Below, in pieces: positions 25,201 to 36,612 of a DNA stretch of 64,000 nucleotides (its first letter is position 1; each line of letters starts with the position of its first letter). This DNA comes from Stereum hirsutum FP-91666 SS1 (taxonomy: Eukaryota > Basidiomycota > Agaricomycetes > Russulales > Stereaceae): the NCBI RefSeq assembly GCF_000264905.1, contig NW_006763142.1, forward strand, positions 856,597 through 920,596, written 5' to 3'. The notes under the pieces were generated by a model. That model made no database searches and had not been told where the DNA came from. It was given only the letters and a program-made list of their open reading frames with translations. Made by a program: the position numbers and the translations under genes.

Positions 25201-26368
25201 GGCTTTATCTGGAAATTGGTTCACGCAATGGGAGAGGACGAACGATAGCAAGTGGAAGGATAGAATCGTTACCGGGATGGTGCATTTTCTCTATTCGTAA
25301 CCCGTGTTGCCTTCTGCTGACTGTTCGGTCTATGATGCGTGATAGACCGACATTGCGAACATGAAATTCGGCCTGTTCTCTGGCCCGCTAGGAGGCGCTG
25401 TTGGGTGGTTCCCGGATACAGCCCACTTGTTGGACGAGGGCGGCGAAGGCGAGGATGCGTACGTTCCTCGCTGAGCATCCCGCTTCTCTGCGTATAACTT
25501 CCCCTGCGTACAGGTACGATCTAGCCTATATCTTCGGAGGTGGCGAGTTCTTCATGGAGCTCGTGGAGACAATCACGGAGGTGCCTGCATTCGACTCAGC
25601 CTGGCTTGATTTCTGCAAATATTACAACGCTTCGGATGACGAGTGAGTCATTGCTGCTGTCCCGAATTCGGAAATGGCTGGTTGACACATCTTTCTGCTA
25701 GCCAAATCGCAAAATATGGAAAGAAGCTGAGCGACAGGAGCTTCCCCCAGGTACGCACACGCACACCGGCCCCATTTCTCCACTACGGCGATTTGTTAAT
25801 TTTTATACTTTCAACCAGTGGTATGCCAAATTGACGGCCTACGCAGGTGAACCACGGGTAGTACGAGCGCATGAGATGTCCTAGTTGCTGATTTTGATGC
25901 ATACTTAGGTGAACGCCTGGGTGATGACACCCTGAAACAACAAGCGTGGTCTATTCTCAATGCCAATACTGTTGGTGTGTGGCCACCAGCAACCCAAGTC
26001 GGCGGAACCGATGTTCCTGCCCCGGTTACGGAGGTGAGCAGTCTCATGCACCATCACAGCGGATGCAAGGATGAAAGAATGAAACTGACGGCTGCCTGCT
26101 AATACAGATAGCCAATATTGCGACGAACGACTCTTCAGCACTCTCCGTTTCTCAGTACGCCGTACTCGCTATTGCGCCTGAACTTGCGCCTACCTCTTTC
26201 GTCGCCCTGGACTCGATATCGGAGTCTCTCGCTGAGACATCCACCGTTGCGACATCCACGCCGTCATTGCCACTCGCTGAGAAAAGCCCAGAGAAAATTG
26301 GCAAGGAAGGTGTGGATCACCGCGTGAAAAGAAATGGTGCTTGGAAGAGGTTGCTATGCTTCAAGTAG
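22207..26368 (+). CDS. PcRGLX/YetA-like polysaccharide lyase, probable PL26 rhamnogalacturonan exolyase
   Basis: The product would cleave rhamnogalacturonan I backbone units by beta-elimination. The model is 933 residues in 22 exons: 22207-22412, 22507-22670, 22730-22938, 23000-23146, 23207-23689, 23752-23796, 23851-23909, 24000-24075, 24130-24197, 24260-24338, 24427-24487, 24547-24587, 24646-24667, 24727-24870, 24934-25011, 25065-25279, 25346-25458, 25514-25642, 25702-25750, 25819-25846, 25909-26033 and 26108-26368. The N-terminal RIFT-barrel hallmark is visible as FGVPWPQG and YWPDGSLKWTGHA. A beta-sandwich region with VRLVHFFIYDGDQFNDF follows, then an alpha/alpha-toroid-like part with FWDYGDFMHTY, RYDVGGYAWDNGE and HHVTHWGDGAKEAR. 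No signal peptide precedes the barrel. The tail of about 60 residues is Ser/Thr-rich and ends in a basic KRNGAWKRLLCFK. The fold assignment is firmer than the exact substrate. Confidence 0.78.
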
Positions 26369-26586
26369 TCAATCGAGGCGTCGTCGTGTGTTGGACCCCG
26401 TAACACGTATTCTGCTCTTGTTTAATTATTTGGCTGTATATTCAGTGAGCCGTGACAATGGGATGCATCTCCAAGATGGTGAATCAGAAAACAATAGGAA
26501 GTTGGCCTTTCATTTTCGATCGTGGGTGAAACCAGAAGTCAGACGGAGAGCATACAAAAATAACAAACGCGAGATTGGGCTATATT

Positions 26587-26660
26587 TGATTCGACCCAGG
26601 CTCGAACTGAGGACCTTCTGTGTGTTAGACAGATGCGATAACCAACTACGCCATCGAACC
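26587..26660 (-). tRNA. tRNA-Val (AAC), copy 1
   Basis: This is a 74-nt cloverleaf without an intron. The acceptor GGTTCGA pairs with TCGAATC, the anticodon stem TCTGT/ACAGA encloses loop CTAACAC with anticodon AAC, and the T arm contains GTTCGAG. It lies 200 nt beyond the stop of the MDR reductase on the same strand. Confidence 0.95.
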
Positions 26661-26860
26661 ATGACTTCTTTGTCACCGAGGTGGATAATGATCTCATGAA
26701 AAATAGTTTTGAGGATTTCCATACCTTTACAGTCGCGCAAACGGTGCTCAAACACAACGGAGAACACTCCACTGTAATACTGCAATCTGTAAGATATTTG
26801 GCGACATGCCCTGATCCATTTATTATAAGCTACTGCTACAATTCAACAGAGGACAACAGC

Positions 26861-28649
26861 TCAATCCTCCGCCACAAGAATAACTTTCTTCCCATGGTTC
26901 TTCCCACTCAACACATCCACCAACGCCTGACATGAATGCTCCAACCCCTTCGTCACATCCTCCCTGTGCTTTATCTTTCCCTCTTTGACAAGCGGCACCA
27001 TGTCGGCGAAGAAGCTTTCGGCGTATTTGGGGTAAAGCGAGAGTACGAGGAAACCGAACATTTGAAGCTCCTTCTGGAAGAATGCGGAGTAGTTCTGCAT
27101 AGAGGGGCATTAACGACCGAATCAACAACGGTGGCTTGATACAGAGTGGACATTTGGTGACAAAGGACGTATGTGGAAAATGAGGCCAACCTTAAGACCG
27201 TAAGCACCGGGACCGCTACCGTTGGGGTCGTTGTAGGTCGAGATAGTCCCACATTGCTGTCGAGCGGTGTCTCGTATAAGTAGAATGCTAGGAAGATCAC
27301 ATGTTCGTGGAACGTACGATGATGCGGCCATGCTCCCTCATCGCAAGGAAAGCCTCGTCCAACGACTCGCCTCCAACCTATGTGATAACAAACAATCGAC
27401 CACCGATCAACCTCCCATCCTTAACGCCACACCGATGAATGAACCGCTACTCACGTTGTCCCAGTATCTTAAATAATGCACCGTATCAGTCGGAGCAAAT
27501 AATGACAACTGGATAAAACGACATACACATCGAGCGGTCCTTCACGCTGAAGAATTTCCTTCGTACTCTCGGTCTTATAGTTGAAAACGACATCGGCACC
27601 CGATGCGCGCACGTCTTCACATTTGGCGTCGCTGCCAGCTGAAGCGATGACCTTACAGCCATCCAGCTTTGCGAGCTGAACAACTACGCTACCCACAGCT
27701 GCGTAAGGTGAAAGCGAATCAGTCCGAGTGAAGGGTGAAGACACTGAGCAGAGCTCAAACGTACGTCCAGAAGCCGCCGTGACAAATACCGTATCACCCT
27801 ATCAGACGGGAAACGAGAATCAGTATTATGAAGTAATACAGACTGGATGGATGGAAAAAACTACTATGAACGTACCTTCTTGGCCCGTGCGTATTCTTTC
27901 CATCCCATGTACGCCGTCTGACCCGGCATACCCAGGACACCGAGCCACGCAGACCACGGAATCCCTTCGTTTGACTCGAGCTTTGTCGTCCCCGCTGGGA
28001 TCTCCGTAAAAACAGTGTATTCGGCGAAAGCTAGTATGGACAACGTATGCGCACATGTGAATTGGAAACCGGCTGTGGATCCGTGAGAGTCTACGCACGA
28101 ACGCCCCAGTTATAAAGGTAGTCGCCGGCTTTGTAGTCAGGGTGTTCTGAGCGAATGACTTTCACGATACCGATGTTCCATATTCTAAAATCAGGTTTTG
28201 AGATTGAATTTAAGATCAGAGGTATTTCGCCATAGAACAGAATAGCAAAGGCCACAAGTCTGAGGGTCTCATATACTCACGGCTGTCCAAGTTTGAATGC
28301 AGGCTACAAGTTTATCACGACCCAAAATCAGAACCAAAACTCATAGAGGGAGAAACGGATAACAATACGCACGACGTAGCCCTTGACATGTTCTTCCCGG
28401 AGCCGACTTCTTTGGTATGGGTCAATAGAGAGGACCAAAGCCTTAGTCAAGATGCCGCCTTTGAGTGGTACGTTGTCCAAGTCAATCGTCTCTGATGTAT
28501 CGTGAACCAAGTTCTTTCCTGGTACGGGTGCACCTGCAGGAATTGAGCATCAGCATATGCGTGGCCGGCGGGCAAGTGTGCTGTGTGATACGAAGCATAC
28601 CTTGTGGAATCTCCTGGAAGATATGGCGGGCGTTAGCGATTGGTGCCAT
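26861..28649 (-). CDS. MDR-family NADP-dependent enone (double-bond) reductase, copy A
   Basis: Family members reduce alpha,beta-unsaturated aldehydes or ketones with NADPH, as prostaglandin reductase and leukotriene B4 12-hydroxydehydrogenase do. The model is 350 residues in 11 exons: 28649-28601, 28533-28373, 28303-28281, 28184-28099, 28030-27876, 27798-27765, 27698-27527, 27467-27455, 27377-27318, 27256-27191 and 27094-26861. An N-terminal catalytic part contains LSIDPYQRSRLREE and PAFKLGQP. GMPGQTAY and the Rossmann entry VTAASGPVGSVVVQLAK follow, then the strongly conserved YWDNVGGE. No zinc-ligand cysteine cluster is visible, as expected for this subfamily. Exon 8 is only 13 nt and encodes the YWDN junction. 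Compared with copy C there is a short SGPG-type insert after YNDPNG. Confidence 0.9.
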
Positions 28650-28747
28650 GCTTGTGTGCTAGTTCTGAGTGGCGGGTGTGATGCTGTGACCGAAGTTGGC
28701 GATTGGGATGAGTTGTGATATGGTTCTGGTGGGAGTTAAAGCGAGCC

Positions 28748-28755
28748 CTTTTATA
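28748..28755 (-). promoter_or_regulatory. TATA box of reductase copy A
   Basis: TATAAAAG on the minus strand lies 99 nt upstream of the start codon. It is embedded in GACCTATAAAAGGGCTCGC, which recurs in front of copy C. Confidence 0.6.
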
Positions 28756-30236
28756 GGTCGTAGAAACTGGGGACCGAATGCGCCTGGGCGAATAAGTGGA
28801 GTCACAGTAGTAAGCAGCAGGGACACTAAGCAGGAAACGTGAAGAAACTGAACTACATGGGAGAAGTGGATGCGGCAGATCTCAGAGCCGTGATCACTTC
28901 ACTGACCGTGAACAAGATTTTCGTGACTCTTGTCTCCTGAAAGTGAACGATCATCATCATTTGCACCGTTAGCCAGATGCTTCCGCTTGGCATATACTTA
29001 GTCTGTATGAGGTCGATTCACGAAGATTGCGATGTAGGACACAAGTCCTTGACTTTGGTTAGTGGGTGCCCTTAGTGCTTAGGAGAGTCTGGAGATATCC
29101 TGGATAGCCCGATGGCCGACCCAGTCTCGGCGCGGAATTTTTCGATCTTCCCAATCGCCGGCGACAAAATGGGAGGTCTGCGCCACAGCCAGCAAGACCC
29201 AAGTTGGGCCACCTTACACTTGGAGAGGATGTCCCTCTATACAAGCGCAACAGTAGGTAGTAGGTATAGCTTCAGAGATACTTGGAAAACGTTAGAACAT
29301 GTCCTATACAAGCAAGAACACAACTGTTCTGGGATCTTCTGCATGTCTCGTCGAATTGAGTTTCGGTATGGGATGAGGAGGGCGGATCCTCAGGCATCAG
29401 AACCGACGTCTACGTATGGGAAGTCCGGCGAGTGTGAGCAAGATACGGTATCCCCATAGTACAGTCAGAGGACTCGGCGATCCTGAAGACTGTAACACAG
29501 ACCGGAAAGAAGAGAATGTTATGACTCAGGACCGCATGTGCGCATGAGCACAGACCGCAAAGAACCCATATGTCCGAGCTCGAGATTTCGACATCCAGAA
29601 ATGAGAGAGATCAGTGTTTCAATTTGCTGGGCAAAGGAGCATGTAGAAGATGGTCACGACGTTGCTTGGGCGCTGTGTCTCGCTCCCGAGTCCGAGTCAT
29701 CCGAGGCGATGAAGGAGAGAGGAAACATAAACCGGCATTTCCCGGTAAATGAACGCAGGGAAGAGCCGAATCATGCAGATTCCCTGGGCCATGCGTGCCG
29801 AACCAATGGAATTGTTCGCGGCATGACCCAAAAATTGATTTTCGGGCAGTTTCGATGTAAATTGGTCACGATTTACTGTTCGTAGGCCCGCGTACCTGCG
29901 TGACCATCGGGTCAAATATGTTCGCTGGCGCACCCTGCGTGATACGTGACGAACATATGGTTGAAAAGCTACAGTCCGTCGAAAGAGCTCGTCCCGGAAC
30001 CACTAGTGATCATCGCGAGAGGGTGCGCGAGTCAGGGGACATATGCTAGTAACATGCATAGTGAAGGACTCTCTGACAGACACAAACTTTAGTGTGGCGG
30101 CTTGGTGGCGGCGAAGTTGATCATGTTTGAATTCAGTCAAAACAAACCAAAACAAAGCCGGTGACGTCAGCGCGAGTGTCACCGCCTTCCGATGGCCAAC
30201 TACGAGACATAACAATTGAATTTGAAGTAGACTTCA
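28756..30236. other. 1.5 kb intergenic region upstream of reductase copy A
   Basis: No gene is seen. Parts of 28900-29560 resemble the region upstream of copy C (about 60290-60990). Examples are a motif around ACAGTAGGT and a block reading roughly GAGAAGRGAATGTYATGA. This suggests the duplicated segment included promoter-distal DNA. Confidence 0.35.
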
Positions 30237-30309
30237 TCCCTGGTAGTATATCGGATTAGTACACGCGCCTGTCACGCGCGAGAGCGGGGTTCGACTCCCC
30301 GCCAGGGAG
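30237..30309 (+). tRNA. tRNA-Asp (GTC)
   Basis: This is a 73-nt cloverleaf including the discriminator base, without an intron. The acceptor TCCCTGG pairs with CCAGGGA, the anticodon loop CTGTCAC carries GTC, and the T arm is GGGGTTCGACTCCCC. Confidence 0.95.
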
Positions 30310-30725
30310 CATCCGTCCTCGAAAGGTTGGAATGTCTTTTGACCCACATTAGTATAGTCTCTAAAATCTCTTCGCTATACTTGGATTTTGTGGTTCATGG
30401 TCAACGCTTTCTAAAGCATCACACGCATCGAAACCACCCGTTGTGCTACAGGGCTACGTACGTGATGCACACAGTGGGCGAACGCGCCTTCCCGGATGGC
30501 ATGCACACCTAGAGTGGAACGATCCTCAGACACAGGTATCGCTTTACAGTCTGCCGCTGGGAACGCGGTGCACAGTGAACAGAGATTGACTCTGCAGCGA
30601 GAACAGGATTGCCAGACAAAACCGAATAGATGCATGGCCTATAAGTAGTAAACGGAATCACATACATAGCACCGAGCCCGACAGACTGATGGGCAATGAC
30701 CCCGAGCAGCGACATGACAGTATAC
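30310..30725. other. Short intergenic region
   Basis: Nothing is recognised here. The terminal exon of the RNA-binding protein gene could be spliced at GAAG|GTAGGT (about 30730) into this stretch, but a stop codon follows at once in the unspliced frame, so I end the gene there. Confidence 0.35.
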
Positions 30726-32825
30726 CTACCCTTCCAGATCGCTCCCACTCCCTATACTAACCATCTCCACCTCACTCTCATCTTCGTCCATCACCACGTC
30801 CTCCTTTTCCTTATCGTCCTCCTTCTCTAGGTCCTTTTCCACCTCGCCGTGCTGCCTAGGACATTCCACCTCCACAGGAGCCTCGACCTCGACCTCAATC
30901 TCACCGACTGCTTTGGTTCCATCGTCGAGGACACTCATCGCCACATCGCTCATTCCCAAAACAGATTGACCAGAACTCGCATCTTCCACAGTCGGCGTCA
31001 TCACCGCCTCTTCCTTCCCCTTCCCCTCCTCGCCCTCCTCTTTCTCCTTCCCAACACCCACCACCTTCCTCTTAACGATCTTAACCCCCTTCACCTTCCC
31101 TCCCTTCGCCCCTGCCCCCGTCATCCCTCCCGTCCCCGTCTTCAGCGCCGACCCACCCCCACCGCCTAACCCCGACGTGAGATTCCTCCCCATCTCAATC
31201 CCGAGGCCGACGTCGATATGGGGTGCTCGGGTTTTGGACGGCTGTGGCTTGGAATTGGAGGGTTTGGAGTGTTGCATGTGCCCCGTCGCGCGGCTGTTAG
31301 TTGGACGTGCGGAGGCGGAGGTGGGATTGTGTGTTGATGTGGACGTGGAGGGTGGTGGTTTCGCGGGAAGTGAGGGGTGGGAGAGTGTTATGGTGGTGGT
31401 TGCGGAGGAGGAAGAGGGGTTTGGTCTGGATGAAGTGGTAGATGTGAGAGGAGGTTTTTCTTTTTGTTTCTCGAGCTGTCGAAGCTTGGCTTCCATGATC
31501 GCGATCTTATCTTTCGTCCTTTAAGTGAATAACCGTACGAAATCACGTCAGTCTCAATTTCGACTGGAGACCAGAGGGTACGGAGTGGGAGAGAACATCG
31601 AAGGTTGTGTGTATGAGGGAGACGGAGACGTACCGATCCCTACCCCCCTCCTGCGCACTCTTCAACAAACTCAACGCAGTCGGTCTTCCCGCCTCATTCA
31701 CCATCCTCCTATATCCCCTATCTCCACCACCTCCACCCCCACCGTACCCACCCCCACCACCATATCCTCCACCCCCACCACCATATCCTCCACCACCTCC
31801 ACCGCCGTGTCCGCCAGAGTGCGAGGGCGCAGAACCAGGGAAGGCGTCCGTAGGCGCTTGATGCGCGAACGTGACGACGAGACGACGACCGCGGAGGAGT
31901 TTATCGTGCGCTTTGGTGAGTGCGCGTTCGGCGTCCTATGATGTATTGGAGAGCATGAGTGAGTTAGTGATCATCAATTGTCAATTGGCGCGAGACTCGG
32001 AGTCTGTATCGGCATAGGTCAACCCCGGGTCTGAGCAAACCGAATGCGCCAGAGAAAGAAAGGAGAAATGGAGAGAGTAAGGCATGGCGGAGAGTGGGGA
32101 AATGGCATAGCATGGCAGCAAGGGTTCATCGTCGTCGGATGGATGGACGCATTGTGGCGCGTGCGGGTGTGTGACCCATAGCCCGTAGCATGTAAACAAA
32201 AGACCCGGGGTGAGCATTCGACATCTTCAATCAAACAACGAACGAAAACGAAGGACGGGAACGAGAACGAAGAACCGGGGAGAAGGGCAAAGTGAAGTGA
32301 AGAAAGGAAAGAGGAAAAGCAAACTTACAGCCGGATCGACGTACTCGACGAACGCATATCCTCTTGGTTTCCCCTTGAGCGGTCCCGACTTGTGGAAGAG
32401 GTAATCGAGGTTGGAGAGTTTTCCGAACTTCGAGAAGATCTGGATGAGGGCATGTCTATTTCGTGATCGAGTTAGTTCGTAGAGCTATTGCAGGATTCAC
32501 AGAAGGAAGGGGCGTGCGGGGCGTAGGGTAGGAAAGAAAGAGAAACGCACTCATCCACCGAATGTGACAGATTTCCTACATATAGTCTGTCTTTGAGCAG
32601 CGTACGAGACCGAGGCTGTTGTCCAGAAGAAGGGAACGAGGATAAGCCGGAAGGACCAGCGACGGAGGACAAAGGTGAGGGCGAGGGCTGGGATGGGTAG
32701 GATAAATGCGTTTCGACCGTCATTGGTGTAGGCGTCGACAGTGACGTTGGGGATGCAGACAGTTTTGTGCTTATATCTGTGCTGCCAGTTTGGTTTGGTG
32801 TAGGGGATGTTGAAGCAGACATCAT
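30726..32825 (-). CDS. RBM18-like RNA-binding protein with a single RRM
   Basis: The model is 498 residues in four exons: 32825-32551, 32455-32329, 31935-31634 and 31518-30726. A Ser/Thr/Pro-rich leader of about 80 residues precedes one RRM, with RNP2 as RLYVGNL and RNP1 as PRGYAFVEY. The RRM features FSKFGKLSNLDYLFHKSG and VVTFAHQ match the RBM18 family, whose members carry FDFLFHKSG and VVRWAHAQ at these places. The family's C-terminal helix (IxAIEAKL) appears here as KIAIMEAKLRQLEKQ. Between them lies a glycine-tyrosine insert of repeated YGGGGG units at about 31725-31815. The C-terminal 200 residues are basic and then strongly acidic, and probably disordered. Human RBM18 is much shorter, so this orthologue has expanded low-complexity parts. 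Confidence 0.82.
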
Positions 32826-32826
32826 T

Positions 32827-32882
32827 GTCGTCGTCGTCGTCGTCGTCGGTAGTGGTGATGGTCGTCGTCGGTAGTGGTGATG
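32827..32882. repeat. GTC triplet run and 22-bp tandem repeat
   Basis: Seven GTC triplets lie at 32827-32847. They overlap two exact copies of a 22-bp unit at 32839-32882 (GTCGTCGTCGGTAGTGGTGA plus TG). The repeat sits immediately upstream of the RBM18-like start codon and would be in its 5' leader. Confidence 0.85.
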
Positions 32883-32987
32883 GTCGTCGCTGTGGTGGCG
32901 AAGAGTGAGTTCTGGACGGAGAAAGTTCGGGTGCGACAGGATATGGGTGACAGTCAGTATAGTATCTAAGTTTTGGTGGTTCCCAGT

Positions 32988-33061
32988 GGTTCGGTGGCGT
33001 AGTTGGTTATCGCATCTGTCTAACACACAGAAGGTCCCCAGTTCGAGCCTGGGTCGAATCA
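32988..33061 (+). tRNA. tRNA-Val (AAC), copy 2
   Basis: This 74-nt cloverleaf differs from the other two Val copies at two sites. The acceptor GGTTCGG gives a G-T seventh pair, and the variable/T-stem junction reads GTCCCCAG instead of GTCCTCAG. The anticodon is AAC. It is in the opposite orientation to the neighbouring reductase and 371 nt beyond its stop. Confidence 0.94.
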
Positions 33062-33432
33062 ATGGGAATATATATACTCATGATTTTTGCTTTTGCTCTC
33101 CTGAATAATCGGGATTTAATGTGTCCTTAGAATTGACACTGGTCTTTTTGTAGCAGTTGTGGTAACGATATAGAAGGCCGGTCAGTGCTATTTCGGAAGT
33201 CTTCATTCTGGGTTGTACATGCTTAACCAAATGGTCACGGCAGCGCCAGAACATGCCTGCGCCACGATAGCGTATGTGCATGAGCCTTCGGTTGGAAGCA
33301 GACTTGGTAGGCTAGCGATTATACATATATACATACTCGATACAGATTCAGACTCCACCTTTATTTAATTGTGTGTTTATTCCACTCCACCGCCAACCGT
33401 CCACCATGATTCGGACATCCCATGATCCCACT

Positions 33433-35258
33433 CTAATCCTCCGCAACAACGATGACCTTCTTCGCCTTGCTCTTCCCCGTCTGCACCTCCCAAACACCCT
33501 GCCCGGCCTCCTTCAACCCATAGCTCTTATCCTCCTCGAACTTGATGACCCCGTCTTTTATCAATTTCGGGACGTCGCGGTAGAAGGCCTCGCCGTATTT
33601 GTGCAGCCAGTGGAAGACGAGGAAGCCGTTCATGGAGATTTGGCGGGCGATGATGCTCACCATGTTCTGTGGGCGGGTGAGTGCAGAGTGTAGTGAAGTC
33701 ATGGATGGGGATAGGGAAACCGTGGTGGGGAACGAGTGCGTAGAGGAAGAGGATAAAAGTAGGAGTAAGAAGGGAGACAAGTCAGCGTCTGATGGTACTT
33801 ATCAGAAGAAAAATAAAGAGAAACGCACGGTAATCCCGCTATACGCCTTGGGGCCATTGTACTCCGTAATCATCCCCACCTCGACGAACCTCGCGTTCAC
33901 GTTCGCATACTTGAGCGCAAGGTCGAGAACTTCGCCCCCGACGTGGTCCCAGTAACTAATCCACATCAACACATCGCAAAAAAGTTAGTACCTGGCATTC
34001 AGCTGTGAAAAAAGGAAAGGAAAACGCACATATCGATCGGCCCCTCCTTCTTCAGTATCTCCTCCGTGCTCGTTGTCTTATAGTTAAAGCTCACATCCGC
34101 GCCGAGCGACGTACAGTATGCGACTTTCTCTTCTGAGCCGGACGAGGCGATGATCTTCAGACCTTCCTGCTTCGCGAGCTGGACGACGAAGGAGCCGACG
34201 GCTATACGTGTGATGGAGTGGGGGATTGAGTTGCGGATAAACGGGTACGGCGGAGAGGCAGGGAGGGAGGGAGTTGAAAAAAAACACGCACGTCCAGCGG
34301 CAGACGTAACGAATATCGTCTCCCCCTTCTTCGCCTTTGCGAACTCTTGCCACCCGATGTACGCTGTTATACATCATTAGCATGGTGGGACGTGACGAAT
34401 ATTATAAGTAGGAGACGCACCAGTCTGACCCGGCATACCCGCGACGCCGACATAAGCCGACAAGGGGATCCCGGCCTCGTTCTTGAGCACGGTGAGTTCG
34501 CCTTTCTCTGTGCTGATGAAGTATTCTTGGAATGCTGTTTGTATACAGGTTTAGTTTAAAGGTTCTCGAGGTACATACAAGGTAAAGCGAGTGGTAGCAA
34601 GGGAAGAAAACGCACGGAGGGAGCCATAGACGTGATCGCCAGCCTTGTAGGAATCGTTCTCTGAGCGGAGGACTTTCCCGACGCCGAAGTTGGTCATTCT
34701 GTACATAGTATTATGATGAACAGTTAGCATAAAGTAGCATTATACATTGTATACGATGAAAGCCTCCAGATATGAGAGAGATAGGAGGAGAGGAGAGGGG
34801 AACTTGAATATGACGAGTAACGAGAGACTCACGGTTTACCGAGCGGGAATGCGGGCTGATCCATTCCAACGTAACATTAAACCAACAGAACACCCGAAGA
34901 AAACACAGTCAGTACACATTCTAACTGTTACTCATCTGCCAGAAGTCGAGAAAACCGGTAAACGTACCACATAACTCGCCACACTCTCAGGCCGCATGCG
35001 TCCCCTCATGTACGGGTCGATCGAGAGATAGAGTACCTTGACGAGGACACCTCCATTGAGAGAAACGGTCTCGAGGTCGATAGTCTCGGAGGTGTCGTAG
35101 GTAACGTGTTTGCCTGGTTCAGGGTAGCCTGGTGTATAGTTCACGACGACACGAAGAAAAAGGCAAGATGAGCGAGTGAGAAGCGCGACTCCATGCAATG
35201 GAAACGTACCGGTAGGGATTTCAGAGAAAAGAGAACGGCCGTTGGTGATAGGTGCCAT
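33433..35258 (-). CDS. MDR-family NADP-dependent enone (double-bond) reductase, copy B
   Basis: The model is 344 residues in nine exons: 35258-35210, 35128-34968, 34855-34833, 34698-34616, 34534-34421, 34363-34292, 34201-34030, 33955-33829 and 33666-33433. It is the same family as copies A and C, with LSIDPYMRGRMRPES, GMPGQTAYIGWQEF, VTSAAGPVGSFVVQLAK and YWDHVGGE. It is clearly diverged from them in sequence. The first three exons, the exon containing the Rossmann segment (172 nt) and the last exon (234 nt) have the same lengths as in A and C. The middle is split differently: an intron falls inside PGQT|AYIGW, the boundary after KAKK is absent, and the 13-nt exon is fused to its neighbours. 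It ends in KKVIVVAED, nearly identical to the other copies. Confidence 0.9.
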
Positions 35259-35363
35259 CGTTATTCAGGTTCAAAAACTCAAAGTTGGGGTAGTACGGAG
35301 ATGTTGAGATGATGGTGATGAGAGCTGGTCGATAAGTGCAGTCCCAGTTTCCAGACATCCCGG

Positions 35364-35371
35364 CTTTTATA
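35364..35371 (-). promoter_or_regulatory. TATA box of reductase copy B
   Basis: TATAAAAG on the minus strand lies 106 nt upstream of the start codon, matching the position of the TATA boxes in copies A and C. Confidence 0.55.
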
Positions 35372-36612
35372 ATTGTCCGACCTTCGGCCAGGAAGATTTT
35401 CGTTTGGCGCATCCCCGGGCCATCGTCAGAGTATCATGCGCATAGGATAATCGAAAAGCTTATCCAGTGCGCCAGAAAGACTTACTCAGGAAAGAAAGAA
35501 AAATAAGTGTGGGGATGCCGCCGGGATGACAACGACGATGATGACGCAGTAGAGGCGGGACCGGGATATATCGCTGAGACATCCTATTGGTTGGCTTTCG
35601 AGTTCCACAAGTTTCAACCATGCAAGGTTGAGCACGACCATCGTACTGCAGTACGGTACACTTGAACTACACACAAGGGGCAAGAAACGTGGAAGGGTAG
35701 GTAAGAGTTTGGAAAGCATTGTCTTTCCTAGCAATCGGTGATTAGCAGTCGGGGCTGGTCGGAGTCTGTCCTTCAAGCACATTTCAGCAGTGTGTTCGGG
35801 ACGCAGCGTCTGACAAGGTTGAGAGGATGAAGTTCGGGCAGGCTCAGCAATGAACGCAAGAAAGCCGAGGGTTACATGCTAGGAAACTGGCCTTGGTAAG
35901 GAATTCGATCCAATGGACGAGTGCATGGAGAGGAGAGTTAGAGTGTCAGTTAGAAGCGATGAAGTCACTGCGAGGTCCCTACAAGGTCACTGATCGAGGA
36001 GTGAACAAAGTGGTCATTTCATGTAATTGGTCAGCGAACTAAGAACAAACGTTGGTGTTGCGGAGCGCCCAGGAGGACTCTTTGCAGACTTTTCTTGAAC
36101 GCTCGATAACCAGCTGGATCGAGAGCGAGTCCGACTGCGACTTCCCCTCTTCTTTCAGTCTTTGTCAGAATCCTAGTACTTACTTACCACACTTCGACTC
36201 TCAAGCGTCATTCCCTCCCGACTCAACACCATAAGTACGTGGGGGATCGCCGACGTGCCACATCTCGAACTCCGGTAGTCCGCTATATGCCGGGGACACA
36301 ATTCCACGCCCTTTCTGCGCCACGTTGGGTGCCACGCCACCCGGACGATCGTTAACGTTCCTCGTCGCCATGCTTCCGCAAAATAGAGCTGAACGTAAGT
36401 ATATCGATGGTGCTTTTGTCCTTTCTTGCCCGATGCTTGCCTGTCGGCCGTCTAAGTCGATTCACTAAGCCCTCGAGTTAATGATGTTTGAAAGCGAACC
36501 AAAAACTGCGTAGATTCATTATCATCGTAAAATTACATTTCTTGTGCAAGCGATGAGATGAGCTGCTTCCTTTCTTCCGTGCTGACGTGTCTAAACCTGT
36601 CTAAACGCCTTT
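35372..36612. other. 1.2 kb without a supported gene
   Basis: Short open frames only, none with a recognisable domain. The stretch lies between the reductase promoter and the 3' end of a decayed gene. Confidence 0.4.

Noticed and set aside
31177..31941. Plus-strand frames with poly-proline and Ser/Thr runs
   Set aside because: They are the antisense of the glycine-rich and low-complexity parts of the RNA-binding protein gene.
32826..33062. Upstream extension of the RBM18-like frame
   Set aside because: The extension begins inside the antisense of tRNA-Val copy 2 and crosses a triplet repeat, so it is not a plausible N-terminus.
35486..35782. 98-codon minus-strand frame upstream of reductase copy B
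   Set aside because: No domain, no upstream start context, and it ends in homopolymer-coded phenylalanines.
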